Positions 30,291 to 40,804 of a stretch of 64,000 nucleotides of DNA are shown here, one piece after another; the first letter of the stretch is position 1, and the number at the start of each line of letters is the position of its first letter. Both the position numbers and the translations under genes were made by a program. The stretch spans positions 42,805-106,804 of the forward strand of contig JAJDBQ010000133.1 of the NCBI GenBank assembly GCA_029261255.1, written 5' to 3'. The notes under the pieces are model-generated. The model was not told where the DNA came from. It did no database searches and saw nothing but the letters and a program-made list of their open reading frames with translations. The stretch is from Nitrospirales bacterium. GTDB taxonomy: Bacteria; Nitrospirota; Nitrospiria; Nitrospirales; UBA8639.

Positions 30291-31351
30291 CACGCGCTCC
30301 CGCGCAGTGACGGACTGAACAACAAGAGCGCGATGACCACAGGCGCGCCGACCAGCGCGAGGATGGCGTTCAGATGCAGAAAATGCTGCTCCCATGGTAA
30401 GTGGACCACAGCGTCGGCGCTGATGGCCAACAGTGCGCCGCTCAGCGCCGCAAGCGGAATAAGCGGTAATATTTGAGATGTGCGGGCGATCGCCCGCGCG
30501 AAATGCGGGACGATCAGACCGATAAATGTCACCGGGCCGCAATAGGCGGTGACCGGCGCGACCAGCAGCACCACCGCGCCGAGGGTCAGCCACCGAAGAC
30601 GCCTCACATCCGTCCCCAGGCTCCGTGCATACGTCTCGCCGAGCAACAAGGCGCTGAGGCCCTTGGCGCTGGCGATGGCCACGATGACGCCAAGGCCGAT
30701 CGGGACAATCATGAAGCCCAGATCGGCAAAGGTGGTCGATGCGAAAGTGCCGTCGTTCCAGCCGGAATACACCCGTCCGCCGACGCGATTTGCAAAATGA
30801 ATGATGATGCTGACGAGCCCTTTCATGGTGAAGCCAAGCATGAGCCCCACCACCAGAAGCGTGATGTTCCCGACCCGGCGCGACAGCGACGCTATGGCCA
30901 CAGCGAACACCGCAACGCCGACGAGCGCCCCTGTCGTCAAGCCAATTCCCTGGAACGCGGTCAGAAAGGCGATGGCGGCCGGTCCGGCAAAGGCAGCGGC
31001 GGTTACAATAAGGGCGACGCCAAGCTGACCGCCGGCGAGGAGCCCGAGCGACCAGGCGTCCGCCATGGGATTTCGAAAGAGTGCCTGCATCAGGACGCCG
31101 GAGACGCCGAGCGCAGCGCCGGCGAGAAGGCCCGTCACGACCCTGGGCAAACGCATGCCACGTACAATTTGCGCCGCGACCGGATCGCTCTCCGGCGAGA
31201 ACAAGGCTGCCATTAATTGTTCGAAACTCAAAGCGACTTGCCCATAGGACAAGGTAAAGCCCATCACCCCCAAGAGCGCAAGCAAAAAACCGAGCACTGC
31301 GTATTTCGTCACGTTTGTCTGCGGCGCGACGGGCGCTGCCTCTACGGTCAT
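30290..31351 (-). CDS. FecCD-family ABC transporter permease
   Basis: LRLPRVVTGLLAGAALGVSGVLMQALFRNPMADAWSLGLLAGGQLG; GPVTFIGLIVPHFARAI. Confidence 0.95.
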   Translation of the reverse strand: MTVEAAPVAPQTNVTKYAVLGFLLALLGVMGFTLSYGQVALSFEQLMAALFSPESDPVAAQIVRGMRLPRVVTGLLAGAALGVSGVLMQALFRNPMADAWSLGLLAGGQLGVALIVTAAAFAGPAAIAFLTAFQGIGLTTGALVGVAVFAVAIASLSRRVGNITLLVVGLMLGFTMKGLVSIIIHFANRVGGRVYSGWNDGTFASTTFADLGFMIVPIGLGVIVAIASAKGLSALLLGETYARSLGTDVRRLRWLTLGAVVLLVAPVTAYCGPVTFIGLIVPHFARAIARTSQILPLIPLAALSGALLAISADAVVHLPWEQHFLHLNAILALVGAPVVIALLLFSPSLRGSA

Positions 31352-32526
31352 GATCTCGGAGTCTCGCTATCGGGCTGAATATATTTGAAAGGCGCGCTTG
31401 ACGCGTCCGGGTGCAGCATACGGACGAGATCCCGCAGAACATAGTCCGGACGAATGGGGCCGGTTTCGTAGTAGTCGAAGGCGTCGGCTTCGGGTTTGGT
31501 CGAGCCATCCGAGGCAAAGAGGCATCCGTCCCGCCAAGCCTTGAAGTGTTGGAGAAAGTCTTCGTCTATAAAGGCTTGCGAGTGCGTGTCACGGATGATC
31601 CAGCAGTCGACATCGCGCCCGTGCGCGAGAAGAGTTTCAGAACCGATGCGCGTAAAGTCGTCGAGCCGGATATCATCCTGAAGCGCCATGGGGTTCACCC
31701 CGCCCGCGTCGGACAAGAGTTGATTCTCGGCATTCCGGATCGTGACCATCCAGCGGCCGCTGCCGGCAAACCACGCACTCAATACTTGCTTCTTTGGCCT
31801 ATCGGCGACGCGCGTTTTCAACACGGCGACGTTCTCGGCGACCATGTCCGCGTAGGCGTTCGCCTCGTCTTCCTTGCCGACGAACATGCCCAAAAGCCGC
31901 ACATAATCGACGGGGCCCATATACGTCGTTTCCGCTTCCAGGAAGATCGGAACGATTGGAACGCCAAGGCCCTTGATGCGTTCGTAATGCTCCGCATGCC
32001 CTAAGTCGCCGAGGACGGTGAAAAAGACGTCCGGCTGCGCGCCGATCAGCGTATCGATCGAAGGCGGCGCGTGCCATCCGTACCCGACTTGCGCAACGTC
32101 GCCCGATCGCGCGCGCGCGCGTATTCCATCATTATAGCTTTTGACGCCACCGACTGCGACAAGCCGATCTTCAACGTTGAGCGTCGTAAGAATCGCTTCC
32201 AGAAAGCCGTAATTGACGGCGACCCGTTCGACGGGCGTGCGGACGATCACGGCGTGTTCCAGGTCGCCTGTCAATTCAGGCGGATCGAGTGTTTTTGGGA
32301 CAAGGACGACGCGCGCCTGCTGAGCGGCTCCTTTCGCGTCGCCGCCCCAACTGACGACGGGCGCTTTGAAGTCGACGATGCGATAGCCGTCTCGTTCATA
32401 GACTCTAAACGTCTCGGCGTGCGCCATCTCTAAGACAGTCGCCCCCACCAGGTCGCGGTCAGCGCCAGGTTGTCCCTCACAGGCACCGAGCGAGACGAAT
32501 GCCAGAAAAATGGCGATTCTGATCAT
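31348..32526 (-). CDS. Periplasmic (FecB/BtuF-type) substrate-binding protein
   Basis: RVAVNYGFLEAILTTLNVEDRLVAVGG..IDTLIGAQPDVFFTV..VPIVPIFLEAETTYMGPVDYVRLLG; lipobox-like SLGACEGQ. Confidence 0.9.
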   Translation of the reverse strand: MIRIAIFLAFVSLGACEGQPGADRDLVGATVLEMAHAETFRVYERDGYRIVDFKAPVVSWGGDAKGAAQQARVVLVPKTLDPPELTGDLEHAVIVRTPVERVAVNYGFLEAILTTLNVEDRLVAVGGVKSYNDGIRARARSGDVAQVGYGWHAPPSIDTLIGAQPDVFFTVLGDLGHAEHYERIKGLGVPIVPIFLEAETTYMGPVDYVRLLGMFVGKEDEANAYADMVAENVAVLKTRVADRPKKQVLSAWFAGSGRWMVTIRNAENQLLSDAGGVNPMALQDDIRLDDFTRIGSETLLAHGRDVDCWIIRDTHSQAFIDEDFLQHFKAWRDGCLFASDGSTKPEADAFDYYETGPIRPDYVLRDLVRMLHPDASSAPFKYIQPDSETPRS

Positions 32527-34850
32527 CAAAACCTCTTGGTTAGCGCCACTCGGAATTGGCGCGGCGGGCCTGGCATGGCGAATTGCGGGTCGGTGCGCCC
32601 GCCGAAAAAGGAATAATATGTTGCATCGAACGCGTTATTCAGCGTCAGGTCAAGCGTGAAACCTTTCAAAAAATCAGGTTCAAGACGCGCGGCGAAGGTG
32701 ACAATCGTGTAACCGCCATCTTTGAACGCATTATCGTCCGTGTAGAAATAATCACTGTAATATTCAAGAATACCGCGAAGTGTGAACCATTCAGAAAGTT
32801 GCTGATCAGCTTGCAGATAGAGGAGGTGGTCCGGCACGCCACGGGGTGCGTTGCCTGAAAAATCCAGCCGGCCGGAGGAGGTCTTGATGATGAATTTTTT
32901 CCACTCCGCATCAAGATAGGTGTAGTTCAGCCGTAGCTTCGTTGTATCAGTCGGCGCAGCATTCAACGAGAATTCGAGGCCGCGGCTACGATAACGGTCC
33001 CCATAAGCGATCAGATTGGAAGGTTGGGAAAAATCGGTCGCCGCCGCTGGGTTGTCGACAATCTGGCGCCGGTTGCGTTGTTCGCTGTAGAAGACGTTCA
33101 CCTCGGCCGACAATCGATTGTCGAGGATATTGCCTTTGACGCCTGCTTCAACGCTGTCGATCTTGGTCGGGCGTTGTTCTGGCCGTGCGTATTGAACGGG
33201 ATCCCACTCGAATGTCGCCCCGAAATTCGAATTAAATCCACGTCCATATGCGACGTACACCTGGCCCCAATCGGTCAGGTACAATAGCGACGCTTTCGGC
33301 GAAAAAGCGTCTGCTTTCCCTGATTGCTTTCCGCCCGCGCTCACGCCGGCTATCGATGCAAAGGTGGCCTTCCGGCTGAAGTCGTCATAACGCAGTCCGA
33401 GCGTCAGTCTCAGGCGATCGGTGAGCGCAATTTCGTCCTGAACAAAGAGGCCCCAGAATGTGTTGTCGAATTCGCTGTCGGTGAGCCGATCGTTCCGGGC
33501 GAAGCAGGGATTGTTCTCGTTCAACACGTTACCGCTGGAGATATCGACTTCAATGGCATAGAACGTGAACCCACATGCCGCGGTAAAGCCGTTTTGCCCC
33601 GTCCATAAATCCACGACTTCAGTGTCCGATTGTTCAACGGTGACGCCAGCGATGATGTCATGACGTCTAGTCCGCCATCGGGTCGTGGCTTCACCGTAAA
33701 ACACGTCCTGCGAGGTATCGCTTTGCAGGCCGTTATAGCCGACGATCCCGGCGGCGAGATTCCGTCCGAAGCGATCAAAGAGATTGTTGAAAACGTCTCG
33801 TTGAATGTTTCTATACGATCCTTTGAACGCGAAGACGAGATCATCGGAGACGCGATGCTCAAGGGTCATCGCCGTGAAAATGTTTTTGGTCTTGTTATTC
33901 GGATTCCCGAACCCAATAAACCCTTCGTTGCCGCCCTCAAAGGCAAGGATTTCGCCTTCGGAGCCAAGTACACGCCCGGTTGTCGACTCCACATCGCGAT
34001 CATTATAGTTGCCGTAGACGGTCAAGGTGGTTTGTGGGGTGAGATCGTAGCGCGCTTTGGCGAAAAGATTAAAGATCTCGCGCTGAGAATGCTCACGCCA
34101 GCCGTCGTAGTTTTGGTAGGCGCCGGCGAGAAAGAGACCGCCATTCTCGCCAAGCATTCGTTCTACTGACGCGTTCGCTCTGGAGAAGCCATCGCTGCCG
34201 CCGGCGAACCGGGTGATCACGGCGTTTTCGTTAGGGTTGCGCGTGATATAGTTGGTCGCGCCGTAAAGCGCGCCGCGGCCGTAAAGCGCTGAGACAGGCC
34301 CTTTCACGACCTCAATCCGCTCAATTGCGTCGTAGGGAATTTCATTAAGCTGCAATTCCTCAAAGAGACCGATGAACGGAATGCCGTCAATGAGGCTGAT
34401 TGCGCCTTCAGTTCCGGTCGACCCGCGGAAAGAAACCCATGGGAATTCGTCGGCGCCACCCTCGCCCCGTCGGAAGAAGACGCCCGTCACACCGCGGAAT
34501 TCGTCGGTACCGACGGCGAATCCGTTGCGACGCAGCTCGCCGACGTCCTGGACGGCGATCGAGGCAGGCGTATCAATAAGACTTTTCTTCGTCCGAGTGG
34601 CCGTGACGACCATCGTATCGAGTTCGTCGATAGTCTTCTCGGCGGCAATTGTATCGGCTTCACCGAGGCCCTTCTCCGACACTTCGGGCAACGTCTCGAT
34701 AGGCGTACGCTCGATGGGATCCGCCGTCTCCGCTCCTAGCTCGCTTTGCGCCCATGTGACCGTTGCTCCTCCGACAACGGCGAACACGACACACCACACC
34801 ACGCCCCACACAAGAAGTGTGCGGGCTTCACCCCAACCTGACATGATCAT
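32526..34850 (-). CDS. TonB-dependent outer-membrane receptor
   Basis: MVVTATRTKKSLIDTPASIAVQD plug; ERIEVVKGPVSALYGRGALYGATNYIT; C-terminal FRVALTKRF. Confidence 0.95.
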   Translation of the reverse strand: MIMSGWGEARTLLVWGVVWCVVFAVVGGATVTWAQSELGAETADPIERTPIETLPEVSEKGLGEADTIAAEKTIDELDTMVVTATRTKKSLIDTPASIAVQDVGELRRNGFAVGTDEFRGVTGVFFRRGEGGADEFPWVSFRGSTGTEGAISLIDGIPFIGLFEELQLNEIPYDAIERIEVVKGPVSALYGRGALYGATNYITRNPNENAVITRFAGGSDGFSRANASVERMLGENGGLFLAGAYQNYDGWREHSQREIFNLFAKARYDLTPQTTLTVYGNYNDRDVESTTGRVLGSEGEILAFEGGNEGFIGFGNPNNKTKNIFTAMTLEHRVSDDLVFAFKGSYRNIQRDVFNNLFDRFGRNLAAGIVGYNGLQSDTSQDVFYGEATTRWRTRRHDIIAGVTVEQSDTEVVDLWTGQNGFTAACGFTFYAIEVDISSGNVLNENNPCFARNDRLTDSEFDNTFWGLFVQDEIALTDRLRLTLGLRYDDFSRKATFASIAGVSAGGKQSGKADAFSPKASLLYLTDWGQVYVAYGRGFNSNFGATFEWDPVQYARPEQRPTKIDSVEAGVKGNILDNRLSAEVNVFYSEQRNRRQIVDNPAAATDFSQPSNLIAYGDRYRSRGLEFSLNAAPTDTTKLRLNYTYLDAEWKKFIIKTSSGRLDFSGNAPRGVPDHLLYLQADQQLSEWFTLRGILEYYSDYFYTDDNAFKDGGYTIVTFAARLEPDFLKGFTLDLTLNNAFDATYYSFFGGRTDPQFAMPGPPRQFRVALTKRF

Positions 34851-35020
34851 AAAATTCCTTCCTTCTGTACCTTCTCTACCTTCTGTACAGTGAGTGCCTT
34901 CACCACAAATAGAAAGCCGGCCGTCACGCGGCTCCTGGATCGGATTCGATCCGATCTCGGGCGCATGCACAGGCGGCTGAACTTCCGGGTGTGAGCGACA
35001 GAGCGCCCATCCCGGTCGGC

Positions 35021-35182
35021 TTAGCTGACTGACGAACTGACCGCTTTATTCAAGAGCAGCTTGTCTTGTTTCGTAAGCACGAGCACATATCGCTTCCCGT
35101 TATACACAATGGCCAGAGGCAGCCGTTCCTTCGTCACCGCCATGGTTTCGTTGGTGATCGCCCCCGAAATACTTGATCTCAT
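35021..35182 (-). CDS. HemP-like small protein (53 aa, not in the ORF track)
   Basis: MRSSISGAITNETMAVTKERLPLAIVYNGKRYVLVLTKQDKLLLNKAVSSSVS*; HemP pattern (hNGxxYxLxxTxxxKLxLxK); same strand, upstream of the TonB receptor. Confidence 0.65.
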   Translation of the reverse strand: MRSSISGAITNETMAVTKERLPLAIVYNGKRYVLVLTKQDKLLLNKAVSSSVS

Positions 35183-35224
35183 AACCCCCTCATTGATCTA
35201 TTCACAGCAGGTCTCTTGATCTAA

Positions 35225-35385
35225 CAATGGATTCATAAAGACTTGACGAACCAGCTCATTTCATAGTCGTCCGCGAACCTCCCGTCTGTGGCTCTGACGG
35301 CTTGAGCACACCGTCCTTCCACAGCAAATCCCAATTTCCTGTAGAGCACCAGGTCACGCTCATTGCCGCCCAAAACCTGCATAGT
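35225..35385 (-). pseudogene. GNAT acetyltransferase C-terminal remnant
   Basis: Reverse strand reads ..VLGGNERDLVLYRKLGFAVEGRCAQAVRATDGRFADDYEMSWFVKSL. Confidence 0.5.
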
Positions 35386-35686
35386 GACTTTTCGCAGTGC
35401 AGTGATACTGCCCCGATTTCGTCAACATGACGCCAAACACCGTGCCTAATAAACCAATCGACGGTGCATGGGCCGCGACTGTCCCAATCACCACCAAGCG
35501 CTTAGTTAACGTCGATTCCAGGTTATTGAGAGAAGCCAATCGAGAAAGGTTGATTCGGCGGAAAAACATCCACCGTTCAACGACAACCGCAAAGGCCCAC
35601 ACACTTAGCAGCACTAACAGCCCGATGACGCCATAATCGATGAGTGTTGTTATATGACCCATAATGGCCAGTCCCTGTTGATACAC
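35360..35686 (-). pseudogene. ExbB/TolQ-like protein, truncated
   Basis: DYGVIGLLVLLSVWAFAVVVERWMFFRRI..IGTVAAHAPSIGLLGTVFGVMLT, then family similarity stops. Confidence 0.7.
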
Positions 35687-36672
35687 ATTCAGATAATTTC
35701 ATGCCGATAGAGAAGAGGAAATTGGAACTACACTCACCACATCTCTACGCCCTCCACTGTAGTTAGTCCGGCCTGAAATAAGACATCGGTTTCTCACTCA
35801 CGTTGAGCTGGTATTGAGGGGCAGCACCCACAGCCCCCACTTCACCTCCATCTGCTCTTCCAACGAAGACCCAGGGCTTCGGATCACTTCCTTTAACTTG
35901 GCTCACTGGTGGGCGTACTGCTTCACTGCCTCTTCTCGTGTTTTATTTTTTATGATGCAACTTTTTTTGGCCATAGGACTTTCTTTTCCTAAAGGTATGA
36001 AGCATTCTCCATATCCTCTTTTTTGGGCACCATTGTTTTGGGTAATTCGCCCCCTAATCTCGACCAATCAATCGCTTCCTGAATGCACTTGATAGATGGC
36101 AGCAAACTAATTTGCACAGTGAAAAGAATCAGCTGATGAGTTGGCAATGATTTGAAATGCTAGCTGAAGTCTCGCTCACCAGCGCGTGTTGCTGCGGCCT
36201 ATGCTTATACAAGGAGAGTTCGCGTTCATGAATCACTTTTCAATGAACAGCTAAAATTAGCCAATGGGGCGGTGTTTCTTCTTGGGTCAATTGTATGACG
36301 AAGAGGGATGGTCGAACCAAGAACGGTTGAAGGTCGGACGTTACACGCAGAGCAGGTGATGACGGAGCATGTGGAACCGGCCGCGAGTGACGCGTATTGG
36401 CTGGGTATGAGTTAATGTGACCAAATGCGACCCACCAGACATTGAGGTAAATCCTGATGGTAGCAAGGCTCACGAAACCCCTGAAGCGAATACACCGCTA
36501 GGGTCCAGCTTCGCTTCTAGGGTCGCGCGGTAATAGTTGCATGGGATAGCGATCTTTTTGCATTGTGAGTGAAAAAAAACCTGGCAGCTGTTTCATCTCG
36601 CAGCCAAACGACCTGCCACCTTCAAAGCCAATATCGAACACCACTGGCAAAACTCGCTGCCACCCTGGCCTT

Positions 36673-37143
36673 TTAGTAGACATACTCCTCAAGCTTCTCG
36701 ACAACCATTTGGAATCCAGCCGCCCCATACTGACTGTCGGCTTTTTCAATTTTCAAAATTCCCGTTATCCAAGCCGGATTGAATACTTTATCCGAACTCA
36801 AAGGTGTCGCAAGTTTTGATTGGACGATCATATTAGGAGGTGGAGGGGGGACATGAATACATGATTGAGCATCTGGAACCAAAAGAAATTCATCTACTAC
36901 ACTATAATTGTCAGAAAGAGGTACCACGAAACCAGCAATCTTCACTCTTTTTCCGTCGTACACCTTCAGTTCTTTTGGAGCCTTTCCAGTTTTATAGTCT
37001 AACGTGTAAAGCTGTTCCCATTTGACCTCTACCGGTGGCTTGCTAGGGATCTTCGCTGATTTTTCCTGATTTGATAGCACGAAGAACCCAACGGCTAACC
37101 CGAAACAAACCGCTGCGATGATTCCTATCTGTTTACATCGCAT
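36673..37143 (-). CDS. DUF3299 protein (Zrg-type operon)
   Basis: KWEQLYTLDYKTGKAPKELKVYDGKRVKIAGFVVPLSDN..EFLLVPDAQSCIHVPPPPPNMIV. Confidence 0.8.
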   Translation of the reverse strand: MRCKQIGIIAAVCFGLAVGFFVLSNQEKSAKIPSKPPVEVKWEQLYTLDYKTGKAPKELKVYDGKRVKIAGFVVPLSDNYSVVDEFLLVPDAQSCIHVPPPPPNMIVQSKLATPLSSDKVFNPAWITGILKIEKADSQYGAAGFQMVVEKLEEYVY

Positions 37144-37150
37144 GGCAATC

Positions 37151-38416
37151 TCAAAGCCGCACGATCAAGCCATCAGAGAGTGCGCGTTTATAGGCACCCC
37201 ATGCTGGCAAAGCCCCCATCAACAGGGCTCCCACAAAAACGATACCCGTGTAGAACACATCCATAGATGTGAAAGCAAAAAGACCAACTGTCAGGCCCAA
37301 TTTTTGTTCGAGCAAAGGCTGAGCAATCATTGAGGCAACATAAAGAGAAAGTATTCCGAACACAATTCCTAAAACTGCTAGAAGACCCGATTCAATAATC
37401 ATGAGGGAAAAAATAAAACCCGGTCTCGCCCCAACGGATCGTAAAATCGACATTTCTCGACGCCGCTCGTTCAATGTTGTGAATAACGCCAACAGCATAC
37501 TCACAAGACTCACGACAAAAACGAAAAAACTTACAACCCTCAGGATTTCTTCCGCCATTCCGAGTGTCCGCCAGAGTTGTTGTAGACTCACCCCTGGCAA
37601 TATCGCTGACATAGCCTCTTCTTCAAATTCGTTCACTTCCCTTTGCAATCGAAAAATTCCGATCTTAGATTTTAGCCTTACAAAAAACGCCGTCACTGTA
37701 TGGGGCCGTAAGCTCATCTTGAGAAGTTCACGTTGAGAGGTTTCTTCTCCTGATCGGGGGGGAGCTCCACCTTTCCAGTCAATGTGCAAAGCCTCGATAG
37801 CCTCCAGAGATACATGCACGGAACGATCCACCGGCGTTCCCGTTTTATCCAAGATGCCAACGACGATAAAGGGGCGGTCTTTGTGGTCTTGAAACACCGC
37901 TTGACTCGTCCCATGTGAAAGAGTGATCTCATCTTCAATCTTGTAGTCGAGATTTCGTGCAGCGTCGGCCCCTAACACGACATCAAACAGACCAGAAAAC
38001 ATCTTTCCTGATGAGAATTCAAGCTCCTGATTCCCTGCAAAGCGATAGTGCTTGAAATAGTTTTCGTTTGTTCCTACGACTCTATAGCCTTTATGCGAAT
38101 CACCAAGAGAAATTGGGATCGACCACTTCACATCTTTATGCTCAGAAATTTTTTTGTACGATTCATAAGAGACGTTATTGGTCGCATCGCCAATGTGAAA
38201 AACTGAATACAGCAAAAGGTTAATCGGTCCACTTCGCGCACCAATGATCAAATCCACCTGAGATACAGTATTTTCAAAGCTCGCTCTCGTGCCATGACGA
38301 ATTCGCTCGACACCTAGTAACAACACCATGCTGAGCGCAATCGTAAAAACAGTTAGGCTCGTTGTAACTTTTCGATTCCAGAGACTTTTCTTGGAGAGTC
38401 GAAGAACCTCAAGCAT
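37151..38416 (-). CDS. MacB/FtsX-type ABC transporter permease
   Basis: N-terminal TM + periplasmic domain, NERRREMSILRSVGARPGFIFSLMIIESGLLAVLGI. Confidence 0.92.
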   Translation of the reverse strand: MLEVLRLSKKSLWNRKVTTSLTVFTIALSMVLLLGVERIRHGTRASFENTVSQVDLIIGARSGPINLLLYSVFHIGDATNNVSYESYKKISEHKDVKWSIPISLGDSHKGYRVVGTNENYFKHYRFAGNQELEFSSGKMFSGLFDVVLGADAARNLDYKIEDEITLSHGTSQAVFQDHKDRPFIVVGILDKTGTPVDRSVHVSLEAIEALHIDWKGGAPPRSGEETSQRELLKMSLRPHTVTAFFVRLKSKIGIFRLQREVNEFEEEAMSAILPGVSLQQLWRTLGMAEEILRVVSFFVFVVSLVSMLLALFTTLNERRREMSILRSVGARPGFIFSLMIIESGLLAVLGIVFGILSLYVASMIAQPLLEQKLGLTVGLFAFTSMDVFYTGIVFVGALLMGALPAWGAYKRALSDGLIVRL

Positions 38417-39132
38417 TCAGCGACTCCGACGGTTTGAAGGCTTGGTTCAGCTCTTTGAGGTAAACGGTTCGATCAAACTTCTTCCCAAGCTCGGTATCGT
38501 GGCTCACGAATAACACAGTAGAACCGCTGTTTTTACATTCTGTAAATAGTAAATCAATGAACGCATTGCGAGTATCAGCATCCAGCGCTGAAGTGGGCTC
38601 ATCAGCTATAATGAGGGCAGGCATTCCCATTAGTGCTCTTGCCGTCGCAACCCTCTGCTGTTGCCCGACACTTAATTCGGTCACTGGACGGTCTTTTACT
38701 CTATCCACATCAATTCTAAGATGAGACAGGAGTCTCGTTGCCTCTTGTTCTAACGTCAAACCAGCCTCCAGAATTCTCCTTTTCTTTAACTCTGAGAACC
38801 TGCCTGGTAACACGACATTTTCGACGACCGACAAATAAGGGATGAGATTGAACATTTGAAAAATAAACCCGAGGTGATCGCCGCGAAGACAGTCTCTTTT
38901 TATGGAACTCAAATCCGCCAGGTTTTTAATCAAGGATTGATAAGTAACCAGAAGCTGGCGAAAGAACTCCTCCAATGAGATTCAACAACGTAGACTTACC
39001 TGAACCACTTGGCCCGCATAAAAAAACCTTTTCCCCTCGTGCAACCTCAAAAAAAGCAATATCCAGCAACGGAGCCTCATTTGGCTTCCACGAAAAAACC
39101 AATTCTGAAATTTTCACGATACTTCCAGGCAT
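38409..39132 (-). CDS. ABC transporter ATP-binding protein, interrupted by an apparent 1-nt insertion at 38926-38930
   Basis: [30 protein letters not shown] | [38 protein letters not shown].. split across two frames. Confidence 0.85.
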
Positions 39133-39134
39133 TG

Positions 39135-39674
39135 TTACTTGAAAAACGTAAAAGTGTTCTTTCGCGACGTGAGTTCCATACTGAACTGTCCATCCATCGT
39201 GACAGCCTGACCATGGAGCTCCTTCAAGCGAGGAAAGGGTGTAAAGACATTGAGTGTCACCCAACTGAGAAACTTAGGGACCTCACAACGAAATGTATAG
39301 GAAACATGAAACTCCGCATGAGACTCTTCTTCGGCCTCATCATGATGATCATCCTCGTCTTCGCTGAGCGAGGACTTCACATCAACGGCCGTGGCTTTAC
39401 AACGAGATTTTTTCGGCAATAAAACGATTTCGGCAGCCTGCTTCAACTCACTTTCGGCTCTCTTGACCTTTTGCTTCTGCTCTTCGCTTTTTGCTGTATG
39501 TTCAAACCCAACAATATCATCGGCTGGAATTTCCATCTCGATCTCAAGTGCATGTCTTTCAAGCACTAAAGTGAACTTTCCTTCGCCGTGAACATGAGCC
39601 GCATGAGATCTTTTCTTGGCTAGTGATGGGAGGCAGAGGGCCAAGAGTAAGAACAATACTAGAATAATCTTCAT
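39135..39674 (-). CDS. DUF2796 (ZrgA-like) zinc-binding periplasmic protein
   Basis: [37 protein letters not shown]; acidic/His stretch [20 protein letters not shown]. Confidence 0.88.
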   Translation of the reverse strand: MKIILVLFLLLALCLPSLAKKRSHAAHVHGEGKFTLVLERHALEIEMEIPADDIVGFEHTAKSEEQKQKVKRAESELKQAAEIVLLPKKSRCKATAVDVKSSLSEDEDDHHDEAEEESHAEFHVSYTFRCEVPKFLSWVTLNVFTPFPRLKELHGQAVTMDGQFSMELTSRKNTFTFFK

Positions 39675-39719
39675 AAAGTATGATTAACCTACCAAGGGCC
39701 GCCCCGAGGAAAAAATGGG

Positions 39720-40420
39720 TCAATGCGCCAGGAAAAACATCAAATGTGAGGTCGGTCGAACCAACGCATTATTCTCGTCGCCAAATGGCTTCTTTACACG
39801 AATTTTTTTGACTGTCACTTCCCCAAGTAATCCAATGAAATTAAGATCGTCCAAATTCCCCATCTGAACGCCTCCACCAAAACCGCTACCATCCAGGGAT
39901 TATGGGTCAAGAAATAGATTAAAGATGACCCCACCGTGCCCTTGAAGATTATTCCCCAAAAAGGGATCGTCGAACACTTCGGCCGTCGTATTGTCGAGGC
40001 TCAGTCGGCGTTTGTCTTTCACCAATTCAGAATTCCCTCTGACTAAACAGAATCCAACTTCGTCTTCACCTTCTTCAATTGCCCCGAGGACACCGTTCAG
40101 CACAAAGTGGCCACCTCCCATGTGAGTGATACCGAGTTCCAACGAACTTGGGTTATCACCCAGACTAGGAATCGACACATCCCAACAAACATTACCCAAA
40201 AATTTTACCGCCTTACGATGCACGCATCTGCCACCGAAACAATGAGATTTTTTTCTGAGTTGTTTGAACGTGTCATACTCCGAAGAGGAGATGAGTCAAC
40301 GGAAGCATCCTGATCGGATAATTTCCAAGAATCGGTGGCGTTGGCTGGCACCGTCAACGTGACAAAGCTCAGCAACATGACTGCCAAGACAAAACACATT
40401 ACGCGCTTCCGAGACCACAT
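39720..40420 (-). pseudogene. Decayed exported protein (frameshift plus in-frame TAA)
   Basis: Signal peptide MWSRKRVMCFVLAVMLLSFVTLTVPANA in one frame, body in another; TAA at 39900-39902 followed by same-frame SLDGSGFGGGVQMGNLDDLNFIGLLGEVTVKKIRVKKPFG. Confidence 0.55.
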
Positions 40421-40804
40421 AGCTAAACTTCCTTTGGGGGTAGTGCTAAAGAAAGATGCGGTTTACACACAAAAAATATTTCCTGGAAGACTGATGGTAA
40501 CCTTCGTCATCGGGAGAGAAGACACCTTGATTTTGCGGTATGGCCCTTGCCCATAAGAGACAAGGGGCAAAGTCCGATCTACTGCAATGACGAAAATGAA
40601 GCTCTGCCTAGAACAGTTTGACGAGCTTTGGCAAGAGGGCGATCGCCCCTTCGAAATGCCATACGTCAAATCTGCTATCAGGTATCCATGCCTATCCACC
40701 AATCATGTTTATGCAAACGATGTTCACTCTCCAAAAACTAAGGGCTAGGTTCTTGTGGTGCAGGAATTGAAGCTATCCACAGGAGGATAACCAGTTACCC
40801 TACT

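Noticed and set aside
30473-31216. 247-aa plus ORF inside the permease gene
   Set aside because: Low-complexity charged composition typical of antisense frames in GC-rich coding DNA.
29460-31517. 685-aa minus ORF spanning the ATPase and much upstream sequence
   Set aside because: Upstream half is the antisense-like alternative frame of the GC-rich permease gene; the ATPase starts at 30290 with TGATG coupling.
32107-32121. CGCGCGCGCGCG run
   Set aside because: Lies inside the substrate-binding protein coding sequence (Arg/Ala codons); no independent function supported.
33630-34169. 179-aa plus ORF opposite the TonB receptor
   Set aside because: Antisense to a convincing receptor CDS; no family features.
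34857-34890. Short TACCTTCT(G/C) tandem repeat upstream of the TonB receptor
   Set aside because: Only ~3 short units; simple repeat, no further support for a regulatory role.
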